From NCBI GenBank assembly GCA_003353945.1, contig PIVM01000009.1, positions 17,485 through 81,484 of the forward strand: a stretch of DNA of 64,000 bases, read 5' to 3'. Shown piece after piece: positions 28,132-39,100 of the stretch. A program made the position numbers and the translations under genes. The DNA is from Gammaproteobacteria bacterium. GTDB taxonomy: Bacteria; Pseudomonadota; Gammaproteobacteria; Pseudomonadales; PIVM01. The notes under the pieces are model-generated. The model searched no databases. It was given only the letters and a program-made list of their open reading frames with translations, and was not told where the DNA came from. Numbering within the stretch: the stretch's first letter is position 1; every line of letters begins with the position of its first letter.

Positions 28132-31100
28132 TCAAAGCATGCCTTCTTCGCGAGGTGTATTAGAGCTTGTGCTATCAGCCTGTGTTTCACTGTCAGCTGC
28201 CCAGCAGGTTACTTTAATATAGTCGGCCAATTTTTCAATGGTGGTCATTTCAAATAATGCATTCAGCGGAATGTCAATGCTGAAGCGTTCACGGATTTGC
28301 ACAACGGCTCTGGATGCTGCCAGAGAGTGTCCCCCAATTTCAAAAAAGTCGTCTTGGGTGCCGACTTTATCCAATCCCAACACACCGCTCAATATTGCAG
28401 CCAGTTTTTCTTCAATCTCATTGCTAGGTGCGACGTACTCGACTTGACGCTCGCCAGCATCAGGAGAGGGAAGGGCTTTGCGATCAATTTTTCCATTGGG
28501 CGTCAATGGCCAACTGTTAAGTACAATGAAATGCGTTGGTACCATATAGCTTGGCAGGTATTGTTTCAGCTGGCGTTGCCAATCTGCTTTATCTGGATTG
28601 ATTTCATCACTGATCAGATAGGCGGTTAATTGCTCATTGGCCACGGTAACAAGAACGTCGGATATTGTTGCTAGTTGCTGCAGTGCGTATTCAATCTCAC
28701 CCAATTCAATGCGTAGGCCATGCAGTTTGATCTGGAAATCCTTGCGCCCAATAAATTCCAGATTGCCGTCTGCCCGATAGCGCATCAAATCACCGCTTCG
28801 ATAAAGTTGTCCTTCACCAAAGGGGTTGGGGATAAATTTTTCAAGATTCAATTGGTCGTGATTCAAATAACCACGGCCAACGCCCTGGCCAGCAATGCAT
28901 AATTCACCCGCCAAACCATTCGGTAGCAGCTGGTTGTCATCATTGAGCAGATAAACGTTCACGTTGTCATTGGGTTTGCCGACTGGAACGATCTGCTGAC
29001 AATCGATCGGATCGGGAATAATGTGAAAAGTTGCTATATCCGTGCACTCGGTTGGTCCGTAATTATTAACAATACGGGCATTGAACGAGGGAGCCTCGGT
29101 CCAGCGTTGCAAGCGTTCCAGGCGGATGGGTTCGCCACCAAAAATCAGATAACGCATACTGGCTAATGCGTTGAGATCCTGGTTGTCCTCGACAATCTGG
29201 TAAAAAGCACTCGGCGCACAGTTTACGATGTTGACTTCATGACGACGAATAATGTCGCTTACGACCTGGCTGTCGTAATGTTCAAGCTCTGGCAATATCA
29301 CCGTGCCGCCGGTAACCAGAGGTGCGAAGAGGTTTTTCTGTGATAGGTCAAAACCGGTGGCGCTGATAATAAGACAACGGGAATGTTCGTTGAAATTAAA
29401 TTCCCTGGTATACCAATACAGGAGGTTCAGTTCACCGCGGTGCATGACTGCGGCGCCTTTTGGGCGACCGGTCGAGCCGGATGTGTAAATAACGTAAAGT
29501 AGATCTTGACTGTCAGTTACATTATCTGGATTACTGTCCGCTTGTTCAATAATGTCTGGATTATCTTCATCCAGCATGATGATGCGGCCCTGGTACTTTG
29601 GCAGTTTGTCATTTAGTGCCTGTTGTGTGAGTAAAACGGGCACATTGGCATCTTGCAGAATGTAGGCAATACGTTCGCAGGGGTAGGCCGCATCAATGGG
29701 TACATAGGCGCCCCCAGCTTTAACAACCGCTAGAACTGCAACCATAAAGTCAGCACTGCGTGGCAAGCAAACGCCGACGCGGGTATCGGGACCAACCCCT
29801 AATTGATGTAAGTAATGCGCTAACTGATTAGCTTGCCGATTCAGTTGTTGATAGCTCAGTTCTGTGTTGTCGCTGATGACGGCAATATGATTCGGTGTTC
29901 GTTCGACCTGAGCTTCGATCAATGACTGGACAGAATTGACAGCAGGTAATTCAGAGGCGGTATTGTTCCAGGTTTGTAACTGCTGTTGTCGTTCAGCATC
30001 TGAGGTGTAGCTTAGTGCATTCAAGTGCTCTGCACCCGAGATAACCTGACGGCTCAAGTGATCCAGTCGTTCCAGGAATCCGGTTTCGTTGAAACAGTCA
30101 TTCTGATAGTACAGATCCATATAGGCACTATCGGCTTCGCCTTTCACCACTAGCTGAAGGGTATTTTCAACTTGAGGCGCAATATCCGTATAGGTGATAT
30201 TCTGGCCCTGTATGCTGGCTGCCTCCGGGAAGAAATGGTAAAAGTTAAACATAAAGGCCAAGCGACCGGCGGCAGTCAGCTGACGGCGGGCACCGGGAGA
30301 CAGGTGAGGGTTGCTGTTGATATTGTCCTGTTCCTGCCGAGCGTGCTCAAATAACTCGTCAATAGTGTGATGACCACCGAGTTTATCTTTGTCAAAAACG
30401 AAAGGAATGGGGAGAAAATAACAGCCCTGTGAATGGCCTGTTTCCTTATTGCGTCCTGCATTAAACTCGATCGCGTAAAAATCCTCTTCAGCACGGCAGT
30501 ATATGTTTAGCATCAAACCATAAAGACACTTGAAGTAAAGTGCTGGAGTGATGCGCTTTTTGAAACAGTATTTTTTAATTGCCTGCCAGTGTGCTGGAAA
30601 AATGCGATGGTGTCGGTGAATATACTCAGCCTGGTCAACTTGCGCGGAAAGAGGATAGTCCAGTGGTTCGCAGCCTTGTAAGCGTTGGCGCCAGAATCCC
30701 AGTTGCTCGTCCGTGTCCATAATCAGTCTGTTTTTTTCAACATACTGCGGCCATCGATCAGTTTCTAATTCAACGTGATCCAGTGGTTGCTTGTTCGCTA
30801 GTCGATCATATATTTCCATGACTTTTTTGCCATGATAGGTTAGCGAAACCCCGTCTGTAATTTTATGATTGCATCGAATGGTAGCGATATAGTGTTGATC
30901 ACTGAGTTTAAATACGTGATAGGTAGTTAAGTCACCCGCTGAAAAATCACAAGACCGATAAACGATTGGATTGATTCTTTCTTGTATTGCTTCTTTATCA
31001 AGATTGTCATCGCTTAGGTCAACTAACTCGATGTCGACGATGGGCTGTTTACGCACGCATTGGTAAGCGATTTCACCGTAGGGTAAGGTGCTCGCAAAAA

Positions 31101-34100
31101 TATCGGTGCGCAGGGCGATGTAATGGCGGGCGACATATTCGTTTGCTTGTCGCCACAACTCAATATCCAATGGTACATTGAGTTCCAATTGATAACCGAT
31201 GGTGTTCGATCGCGTGTTGGGGTTGATCTGTGCGTTAAGATAAAGGTCGCGCTGAATAGGTGTTAGGGGAAGAGCCTGTGCGTAGTCTTCTTCGTTGATG
31301 TTGACTGCAGCAAATAAAGATGTTTTGTCCAGCATTTCATAGGCTGCAATGGATCGGTCAGACTGTGTGATCAATAGTGATAATAAGTGCTGGAAATGAA
31401 CCATCATCACATCGATTGTTTCTGCATCGAACAGATCGGTATTGTATTCGACATGACCGCCTATGCCGTCTTCGTTATCGACGACAATCAAAATCAGATC
31501 GTATTTTGCAATGATTTCATCGCGTTCGTAATAATCGACATCGAGACCGCCAAAGGATTTGCTTAAACTCGCTAAGCGCTCATTGATAAAAGAGAAACCG
31601 ACTTGCGCTAAGGGTGGATGGCTGAGATTGCGTTCCAGATCCAGCGCGTCAATGACGCGTTCAACCGGAATATCCTGATGGGCAAATGCAGCTAGAGAGC
31701 CTTCCTTGACGCGTTCGAGCAATTCCAGCCCTGTCGGATTGCCTTTGAGGTCGTTTCGAATGACGACTGTGTTAACAAAATAGCCGATGAGGTTCTCAAC
31801 TTCAGCTCGATTACGTCCCGCCACCGGCGTGCCAATGCAGATGTCTTGCTGATGGCTGTATCGCGATAGCAGTAGCGCAAATGCACTCAGTAGCGTGGTA
31901 TACAGGGTTGTGCTTTGATCAGCGCCGAATCGCTTGGCTTGGCTTGCCAGTTGTTCATCGAGCGTAAAACGATGCATGGCACCATTGAGCGTCTGTATCG
32001 GCGGCCTTGGTCGATCATAGGGTAATTGCAAGATGGGGGGTGCGCCCCTGAGCGTATTAACCCAAAAATCCAGATGTTTTTGCAGCGTGTTATCGTCTTG
32101 CCATTGCCTTTGCCAGGCGGCAAAATCCGCATATTGAATTGCCAACGGGGGAAGCTCAACTGTCTGCTGATCAATGGCAGCCTGGTAGAGAGTGATGAGT
32201 TCTCTTTGTAAGATATCAATTGACCAGCCATCAGAAATAATATGGTGCATAGTGATCAGCAGCAGATGATCCTGCTCTGATAGCGCGATTACCGTAGCGC
32301 GAAAAAGCATGTCATTTTGCAGATCAAAAGGGGTGTTTGCTTCTTTGGTGACGGCAGCGATAATGGCTGTCTCGCTTGTATCATCCAGTGATGCTCGATG
32401 CAGTGCAAACTGTTTCCCGTCATCAATCAATTGAATGCCATCGCCATTTTCATCGTTGTTTATACGAGTGCGCAGTGCTTCATGTCGGAAGACAATATCT
32501 TTTAGTGCTTGCTCCAATGCCGTGGTATTCAAATCTCCACGCAGGCGTAAGGCGGCTGGAATATTGTATGCGGCGCTTCCTGGTGCAAACTGCTCAAGTA
32601 TCCATAAACGTTCCTGAGCAAAGCTTAGGGGCAGAGGCTGAGTGCGATCAGCAATGGGTTCAATAGGTGCAATATGAACGGCTGAGTCAATATCTGTGCC
32701 GGCTTCCAAGCGATGTGCGATACCGTCAATCGTTGGATTATCAAAAAAGACACGCAAGGGAAGATCGATACCAAACTCTTCTTTAATCTGCGATACCAGT
32801 CGTGTTGCCAGTAGCGAGTGGCCACCGAGGTCAAAAAAACTGTCAAATACACCAATATGATCAACTTGCAGAACATGTTGCCAGATATCGCACACGTGCT
32901 GTTCTGTTAGGTTGCGAGGCGCCACATGGTCTGTGCTCAGGTAGCTGGATATGTCAGGTTCAGGTAATCGGTTTTTATCAATTTTGCCATTACCGGTCAA
33001 AGGCCACTGAGTGAGAGAAAGAAAGGCCGATGGCATCATGTAGTCGGGCAAATAGCCTTTTAGCTGATTGCGTGTTTCACTGATGTCCAGAGTCTTTGCG
33101 GTATTGATTAGCAGGTACGCAACCAGGCGTTTGTCGCCGGGTTGTGCTTCCTTCACAAGCACAATAGCTTCTCTGACGTCATCCAATTGTGCCAGAGCGG
33201 ACTCGATTTCACCCAGCTCAATACGATGTCCGCGGATTTTGACTTGATGGTCGATACGACCAAGGTATTCTATGTTGCCGTTGGCATGGTACCTGGCCAA
33301 GTCTCCAGAGCGATAAAGGTGCGTGTGATGGGCTTGTTGGTCTGTTGGCAATAGAGCCAGGAATTGATTGGGGATAAACCGTTCGGCAGTCAGGTCTTCG
33401 CGATTAAGGTAGCCCTCACTGACACCGGGGCCTGAAATAAACATTTCCCCTTGTACGCCAGTGGGTGCTGGCTGACCTTGCGGGTCAAGGATATGAACAT
33501 GAAGATCATCAATCGGCCTGCCGATAAGGCTGGCTCCTTGCTGTAAATCAGTTTCACTGACTCTGTGTTTTGTTACATGTACGGTGGTTTCAGTAATGCC
33601 GTACATATTAATCAGAGCCGGTTCATCCAGTGGGTGACGCTCACTCCATTGCAGCAGGGCTTTAAAGTCTAGGGCTTCACCACCAAAGATGACGTAGCGC
33701 AGAGCCAGGTCGGGGGCTTGTATTTGTTGGTCAGCGGCGATCAGTGCCGAAAATGCAGAAGGCGTTTGGTTAAGAACACTGACTTTCTGTTCCCGCAATA
33801 ATTGGTAGAACTCTTCCGGTGAACGCGTCAGCGCATAGGGCGCTACAACGAGTTTGCCACCGTAGAATAACGCACCCCATATTTCCCATACTGAAAAATC
33901 GAATGCAAATGAATGGAACAAGGTCCATACATCATTTTTATTAAAACCAAAATACTGGTCAGTGGCGGTAAACAGTCTGGATACGTTTGCGTGGCTGATA
34001 AGGCAGCCTTTTGGTTTGCCAGTTGTTCCCGATGTATAAATAATGTATGCGGTTTGAGTGACAGCGATATTCAGATTCAGATTTTGCTGATCAAAGCTTC

Positions 34101-36129
34101 CAATTTCACCATCATCGCGATCTACACATAATACTGCGCCAGAAAATTCAGGTTGCAAATCCAAATGCTGTTCTTCAGTGAGTAGCGCCTTGGCTTGAGA
34201 ATCGTGTAAAACGTATTGCAAGCGTTCAGGCGGAAAGTGTGGGTCTAGTGGCACATAGGCCGCTCCAGCCTTTAAAATGCCAATAATGCTGGCGACCAGG
34301 TCGACTGAGCGTTCCAGGCATAGGCCTACAAAGTCACCTGAAATCACCCCTTTGGATTGCAATGTGCGCGCAATCTGATTGCTGCGTTGGTTTAACGCCT
34401 GGTAAGTGTATTGCACATCGTCACAGACGACGGCGATCTCGTTGGCATAATCTTCAGCTTGTTTTTCGAAAGTCTGATGTAATGTCTGTGTGGGATGAGC
34501 AAAAAAGGGCTGGGTATTCCAGCCCAGTTGCTGTTGTCTTTCGCTGGCTGGTAACAAATTCAGTTCATTAATGGTTTGCTCAGGATTGCTAACGATACTG
34601 TCAAGCAGTGTGTGATAGTGCTGAGTAAAGCGCTGAATGGTTTCTTCGTTGAACAAATCTGAATTGTATTCAATTTCACCGTGTAAATAATCGCTTTTTT
34701 CTTCCAGGTGGAAAAGCAAATCAAATTTACTGGTATGAGAATCCAAATCTATGTTTTCAACGGTGACTCCCGGCAGTTGCAGTTTTTTGATTGGGCTGTC
34801 GGACTGCAAGGTAAAAAGCACCTGACAAATGGGTGTAAACGCCATGTCGCGAGACGGCTCTAGCTCTTCGACCAGCAGCTCAAAGGGAATATCCTGGTTG
34901 GCATAGGCATTAACCGTCGCGTTTTGTACATCTTCCAGATAGTCGCAAAAGCGTGGATTGCCTTCAATCGTGCTTCGCAGTGCCAGCGTATTGATGAAAC
35001 AACCCATCAGCGATTCGACTTCGGTTCTGCTGCGATTGGCTATTGGTGTGCCGACGCAAAAGTCAGTTTGTCCTGAATAACGTGCCAGTAACAGGTTGTA
35101 CGCTGCCAGAGTAAGCATAAACAGCGTTTTTTCAGTCTTCAGGCTTAACTGCTTAAGTTTGTCAGTTAACTCTTCTGGTAGTTGGAAACGAAAAGCTGCT
35201 CCCTGGCTGCTAAACACGGGTGGGCGAGCGTAGTCGGTGGGCAGCTTCAACGTGGGCACTTCAGCCAGTTGTTTGCTCCAGTAGCTGAGTTGCCTGTCTT
35301 TGGATTCACTTTGCATCCATTCATGCTGCCATTGAGCATAATCGGCGTATTGAATGGGCAGCGAGGGTAAAGTTGGCTGTCGCTCTTCAGCGAGAGCGGT
35401 ATAGAGCTGACTTAGTTCTCGTACCAGCACAGAGCTTGACCAACCATCAGCAATAATATGATGCATGGTGATAAACAGCACATAGTGCTGTGATGTCTCA
35501 GTCTTATCGGATAATCTGGCCAGTCGCGAGCGTAACAAACGAATACGACGATAGGGCGCATCAGTGCCGTCAGTAAGATCAAAGGAGCGCAGAGATTCTT
35601 CTTTGGCAATTTCCTGAACACGCAATTTTTGCTGTTGTTCATCAAGTGTGCTGAGATCGTAGTTTTCGTCTAACAGCCAGGCCAGAGGGGCCTTGATTAC
35701 CTGGCTGACCTCATTGTCTTTAAATAAAAAGGTTGTTCGCAGGATCTCGTGGCGAGCCACAAGTTGTTCAAAAGCAAGCCTAAGATTCTCGATATGTAAT
35801 TTGCCGTGAATATCCAGAGCAACAGAGATGTGATAGGAAGGATTGCCTGGATCCAATCGATCAAGAAACCACATCCGCTGTTGCGAAAAAGACAGGGGGA
35901 TATGTTTCGACTCGAGTCTGGGGTAGGCAGTAATGCGTTTTTCAGATTTTTTATGCTGTGCTTCAGCCAAAAAAGCAATGATATCGGCTTTAGCTTGGAC
36001 TAGTTCATCCTTCAGCTTGGGTGTTAACGCACCCTTTGGAGCTTTGAATCTTAATTGTCCTTCTTTATCCAGCCATAATTTGATTCCTTCAGCACTTAAT
36101 TTGGAGATCAGCTTAAGGGCGGTGGTCAT
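28132..36129 (-). CDS. NRPS subunit, two modules: C-A(Thr)-T-C-C*-A(X)-T
   Basis: 2665 aa. Order: TubC-type docking domain (residues about 1-57), C (HHIIADG), A1 (34,500-32,960), T1 (DSFFDLGGHSLLATR), C (HHIISDG, with AQVGF), extra condensation-like domain C* (31,310-29,970, CNHKITDG), A2 (29,920-28,470), T2 (DDFFEIGGHSLAASR), tail ending in PREEGML. The A1 pocket is DFWNIGMVHK (Thr code). A2 reads DLKNIGNDIK, a variant of the recurrent unassigned X pocket. The extra C* domain makes module 2 about 450 residues longer than a normal C-A-T module. The start ATG overlaps the upstream subunit's stop by 4 nt. Confidence 0.96.
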   Translation of the reverse strand: MTTALKLISKLSAEGIKLWLDKEGQLRFKAPKGALTPKLKDELVQAKADIIAFLAEAQHKKSEKRITAYPRLESKHIPLSFSQQRMWFLDRLDPGNPSYHISVALDIHGKLHIENLRLAFEQLVARHEILRTTFLFKDNEVSQVIKAPLAWLLDENYDLSTLDEQQQKLRVQEIAKEESLRSFDLTDGTDAPYRRIRLLRSRLARLSDKTETSQHYVLFITMHHIIADGWSSSVLVRELSQLYTALAEERQPTLPSLPIQYADYAQWQHEWMQSESKDRQLSYWSKQLAEVPTLKLPTDYARPPVFSSQGAAFRFQLPEELTDKLKQLSLKTEKTLFMLTLAAYNLLLARYSGQTDFCVGTPIANRSRTEVESLMGCFINTLALRSTIEGNPRFCDYLEDVQNATVNAYANQDIPFELLVEELEPSRDMAFTPICQVLFTLQSDSPIKKLQLPGVTVENIDLDSHTSKFDLLFHLEEKSDYLHGEIEYNSDLFNEETIQRFTQHYHTLLDSIVSNPEQTINELNLLPASERQQQLGWNTQPFFAHPTQTLHQTFEKQAEDYANEIAVVCDDVQYTYQALNQRSNQIARTLQSKGVISGDFVGLCLERSVDLVASIIGILKAGAAYVPLDPHFPPERLQYVLHDSQAKALLTEEQHLDLQPEFSGAVLCVDRDDGEIGSFDQQNLNLNIAVTQTAYIIYTSGTTGKPKGCLISHANVSRLFTATDQYFGFNKNDVWTLFHSFAFDFSVWEIWGALFYGGKLVVAPYALTRSPEEFYQLLREQKVSVLNQTPSAFSALIAADQQIQAPDLALRYVIFGGEALDFKALLQWSERHPLDEPALINMYGITETTVHVTKHRVSETDLQQGASLIGRPIDDLHVHILDPQGQPAPTGVQGEMFISGPGVSEGYLNREDLTAERFIPNQFLALLPTDQQAHHTHLYRSGDLARYHANGNIEYLGRIDHQVKIRGHRIELGEIESALAQLDDVREAIVLVKEAQPGDKRLVAYLLINTAKTLDISETRNQLKGYLPDYMMPSAFLSLTQWPLTGNGKIDKNRLPEPDISSYLSTDHVAPRNLTEQHVCDIWQHVLQVDHIGVFDSFFDLGGHSLLATRLVSQIKEEFGIDLPLRVFFDNPTIDGIAHRLEAGTDIDSAVHIAPIEPIADRTQPLPLSFAQERLWILEQFAPGSAAYNIPAALRLRGDLNTTALEQALKDIVFRHEALRTRINNDENGDGIQLIDDGKQFALHRASLDDTSETAIIAAVTKEANTPFDLQNDMLFRATVIALSEQDHLLLITMHHIISDGWSIDILQRELITLYQAAIDQQTVELPPLAIQYADFAAWQRQWQDDNTLQKHLDFWVNTLRGAPPILQLPYDRPRPPIQTLNGAMHRFTLDEQLASQAKRFGADQSTTLYTTLLSAFALLLSRYSHQQDICIGTPVAGRNRAEVENLIGYFVNTVVIRNDLKGNPTGLELLERVKEGSLAAFAHQDIPVERVIDALDLERNLSHPPLAQVGFSFINERLASLSKSFGGLDVDYYERDEIIAKYDLILIVVDNEDGIGGHVEYNTDLFDAETIDVMMVHFQHLLSLLITQSDRSIAAYEMLDKTSLFAAVNINEEDYAQALPLTPIQRDLYLNAQINPNTRSNTIGYQLELNVPLDIELWRQANEYVARHYIALRTDIFASTLPYGEIAYQCVRKQPIVDIELVDLSDDNLDKEAIQERINPIVYRSCDFSAGDLTTYHVFKLSDQHYIATIRCNHKITDGVSLTYHGKKVMEIYDRLANKQPLDHVELETDRWPQYVEKNRLIMDTDEQLGFWRQRLQGCEPLDYPLSAQVDQAEYIHRHHRIFPAHWQAIKKYCFKKRITPALYFKCLYGLMLNIYCRAEEDFYAIEFNAGRNKETGHSQGCYFLPIPFVFDKDKLGGHHTIDELFEHARQEQDNINSNPHLSPGARRQLTAAGRLAFMFNFYHFFPEAASIQGQNITYTDIAPQVENTLQLVVKGEADSAYMDLYYQNDCFNETGFLERLDHLSRQVISGAEHLNALSYTSDAERQQQLQTWNNTASELPAVNSVQSLIEAQVERTPNHIAVISDNTELSYQQLNRQANQLAHYLHQLGVGPDTRVGVCLPRSADFMVAVLAVVKAGGAYVPIDAAYPCERIAYILQDANVPVLLTQQALNDKLPKYQGRIIMLDEDNPDIIEQADSNPDNVTDSQDLLYVIYTSGSTGRPKGAAVMHRGELNLLYWYTREFNFNEHSRCLIISATGFDLSQKNLFAPLVTGGTVILPELEHYDSQVVSDIIRRHEVNIVNCAPSAFYQIVEDNQDLNALASMRYLIFGGEPIRLERLQRWTEAPSFNARIVNNYGPTECTDIATFHIIPDPIDCQQIVPVGKPNDNVNVYLLNDDNQLLPNGLAGELCIAGQGVGRGYLNHDQLNLEKFIPNPFGEGQLYRSGDLMRYRADGNLEFIGRKDFQIKLHGLRIELGEIEYALQQLATISDVLVTVANEQLTAYLISDEINPDKADWQRQLKQYLPSYMVPTHFIVLNSWPLTPNGKIDRKALPSPDAGERQVEYVAPSNEIEEKLAAILSGVLGLDKVGTQDDFFEIGGHSLAASRAVVQIRERFSIDIPLNALFEMTTIEKLADYIKVTCWAADSETQADSTSSNTPREEGML
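29970..31310 (-). other. C* condensation-like domain (NHKITDG), between C and A
   Basis: This domain-level annotation lies inside the NRPS gene 36,129-28,132. It starts at the ALPLTPIQRDLYL motif and runs to the linker before the A domain. The active-site motif is NHKITDG: the second His and DG of HHxxxDG are kept but the first His is Asn. Other conserved features shared with the three sibling C* domains are GCYF or GCYH and FMFNFY-like motifs. Confidence 0.8.
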
Positions 36130-39100
36130 AGTACTCCTTCTTCAAAATCATCGTTATCATCTAAGACCGATTCGTCTGCCATATTAAAGGACATTTCAGA
36201 GGCTTCTTGCAAGGTTGTTAAGATATCGGCTATCTCCATGATAGTACTAATCTCAAATAAAGTACGTAGAGGTAATTCAATTTGCAATGTTTCACGGATG
36301 CGTGAGATAAGCTGGGTGGCCATCAGGGAGTGGCCGCCAATTTCAAAAAAATGATCATGGATGCCAACGCGGTCAACTTGTAGCAGGTCTTCCCATATGT
36401 GTACCAGGGCTTTTTCTATCTCAGTTTGAGGGGCTTCGTAGTTAGCGTTACTGGATGCTTGCAGATCGATATTGGGTAGAGCGCGTCGATCAACCTTGCC
36501 ATTGGGGCTGAGTGGAATCCGATCCACGGCCATTATGGCGCTGGGCACCATATAGTAGGGCAGGGTTTGTTTGAGTTGGCTGCGTAATTCATGCAGAGGC
36601 AGTTGTTCCTCTTCAGTGGTGCAGTAGGCGGCCAGAACAGTAGATCCCGTATCGGTGGTAACAGCTGTGACCACCGCCTGGCGCACAGCTGGGTGTTTTG
36701 CTAGTTGCGCTTCGATTTCACCCAATTCAATTCGATAGCCGCGAATTTTAACTTGGCCGTCAACGCGAGAGACAAAGTCCAGCAGGCCATTGTTACGATA
36801 GCGCACCAAATCGCCGGTTCGATAGAGTTTGCCGTTGCCAAAGGGGTTGTTAAAAAAACGCTCGTTTGTAAGAGGCTCATTATTCAAATAACCAACACCG
36901 ACACCCTCGCCACCGATGCACAATTCGCCGATCACACCCAACGGGACGGGTTGGTTGTGTTCATCCAGCACATACAGTTGAACATTAGTGTTGGGTCGCC
37001 CAATTGGAATTGTCTTGCCGATGCAATCATGTGGATTGTTTATTGTGTGGCTTGCGGCAATGTCGGTGCATTCGGTCGGACCGTACATATTGACGATATC
37101 ACAGTTGAAACCTTCGTGATCTATCCAGGGTTGCATGCTTTCCATGCGGATAGACTCGCCGCCAAACAAAACAATTCGAAGACTATTGAGAGCGGTTCCG
37201 TTTCCGTTCAATTCGACCAGTGGATAAAAGGCGCTGGGGGCGCAATTGAGAAAACTGATCTGTTGTTCTTTAATCAACCGAAGATTAAGTTGCTGGTCAT
37301 AATGCGTGCTGTTTGGAAAAACAATCTGCCCGCCGCAGGTAAGGGCGGCAAAGAGATTTTTTTGGGTTAAGTCAAAGCCAAAGGCGCTGATGATAAGTAC
37401 TTTATCGTTTTCACTGATTTGATAAGTGTCGTTGTACCAGTCAAGCAGGTTGATCTCATTGCGATGCTGAACACCGGCACCCTTAGGTTTACCGGTTGAG
37501 CCCGAGGTGTAAACAACATAAAGCAGTTGATCGGGTTGAATGTCCAGTTGAGGGTTTGTGCTATCAAAATGGCTGATTTTTGCCTTTACTGTATCCAATG
37601 TGACTAGCTGACATTCCACTTCGGGTAGTCTCGACCTTAAATCCTCCTGGGTTAACAGAACGTGAATATCAGCGTTTTCCACCATGTGTAGCAAACGATC
37701 CGGAGGATAGTTCGCATCCATCGGGATATACGCTGCACCGGATTTCAAAGTGGCGAGTATGGCAACCAAAATGTCGGTTGATGGGTGCAGGCAGATGCCA
37801 ATGCGATCACCTATCTGTACGCCTTGTTCAATGAGGTAGCGAGCTAATTGATTGCTCTGTTGATTGAGTTCAGCGTATGTCAGTTGCTCGTCACTGCAAC
37901 TAACAGCGATACGGCCAGGCGTCTTTCGGGCCTGCTCTTCAATCAAGTCGTGTACGCAGCATGAGGTGATAGGTGCGCTGGTTTCATTCCAGTCCCGCAG
38001 TATTTGGCGCCTTTCACTGGCGTCCATCAACTCGAGCTGTGAAAGAGGTAATTCTGGATTGTTAACGATACACTCGAGCAAATTAAGGAAGTGTGTAGAA
38101 AGGCGCTTGATTGTAGCCAGTTCGTAGAGATCAGTGTTGTATTCGAATTCGCAGTCCAAGTGGTCAGTGAATTCTGTACAGTTGAGGCTAAGATCAAATT
38201 TTGCTGATTCAATATTGGGGTTTATTAACGCTGTCTCTAGTCCTTCCAGTGTTAGATTGCGCTCCATTCGACCATCGGCGAGTGAGAAAAAGACCTGAAA
38301 GAGAGGGTTATGGCTTGCGTCGCGGACCTCGACCAAGTCATCGACCAGCTGCTCAAAGGGGACATCCTGGTTGGAATAAGCATCAAGTGTGGTTTGTTCA
38401 ACTTGCTTTATCACAGCGCTGAAACTGGGATCACCGGAGAGGTCGGTGCGTAATGCGAGTGAATTGACAAAAAAACCAATCAGCGGTTCGATTTCAGATC
38501 TTGTTCGGTTTGCAATTGGCGAACCAACGCATATATCGGTTTGTGACGTGTAGCGTGACAGCAAAATTTGGAATGCGGCGAGCATGGCCATATACATTGT
38601 GACGCCGTTGGACTGACTTAACCTACTGAGACGTTCAAGCAATTGCCCTTCGATTCGGCGTGTAAAATGGCTGCCTTTGTAAGTTTGTACTGGAGGGCGT
38701 GAAAAATCCGTGGGTAATTTCAGTATGGCTACTTTGTCCAGCTGTTGGCGCCAGTAGTCAAGTTGTTTCTTGAGATGGTCACCCTGTAAAAAGTCTCGTT
38801 GCCATACAGAATAGTCAATGTACTGTGCTTTCAGGTCTGGTAGTGGAGAGGGTTTGCCTTGTTTGAACGCAGCGTAGAGTGCGGACAATTCTCGGATAAG
38901 AATGCCTGTGGACCAGCCGTCTGCAATAATATGGTGCATTACTACGATTAATATGCACTGGTTATGTGTGCAGCGAAGTAAAGAAGTTCGTAGTAGCGGT
39001 CCGGTTGATAGATTGAATGGGGTACGGGCTTCAGCATTAATGCGTTGTTGTAGAATTCTTTCCCGATTCTCGTCTGTGAGGGTGGAAAGATCTTCCATCG

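Noticed and set aside
29970-31310. C* domains as epimerisation or heterocyclisation domains
   Set aside because: They precede the A domain, whereas E domains follow T, and the motif is NHxxxDG and not DxxxxD as in Cy domains.
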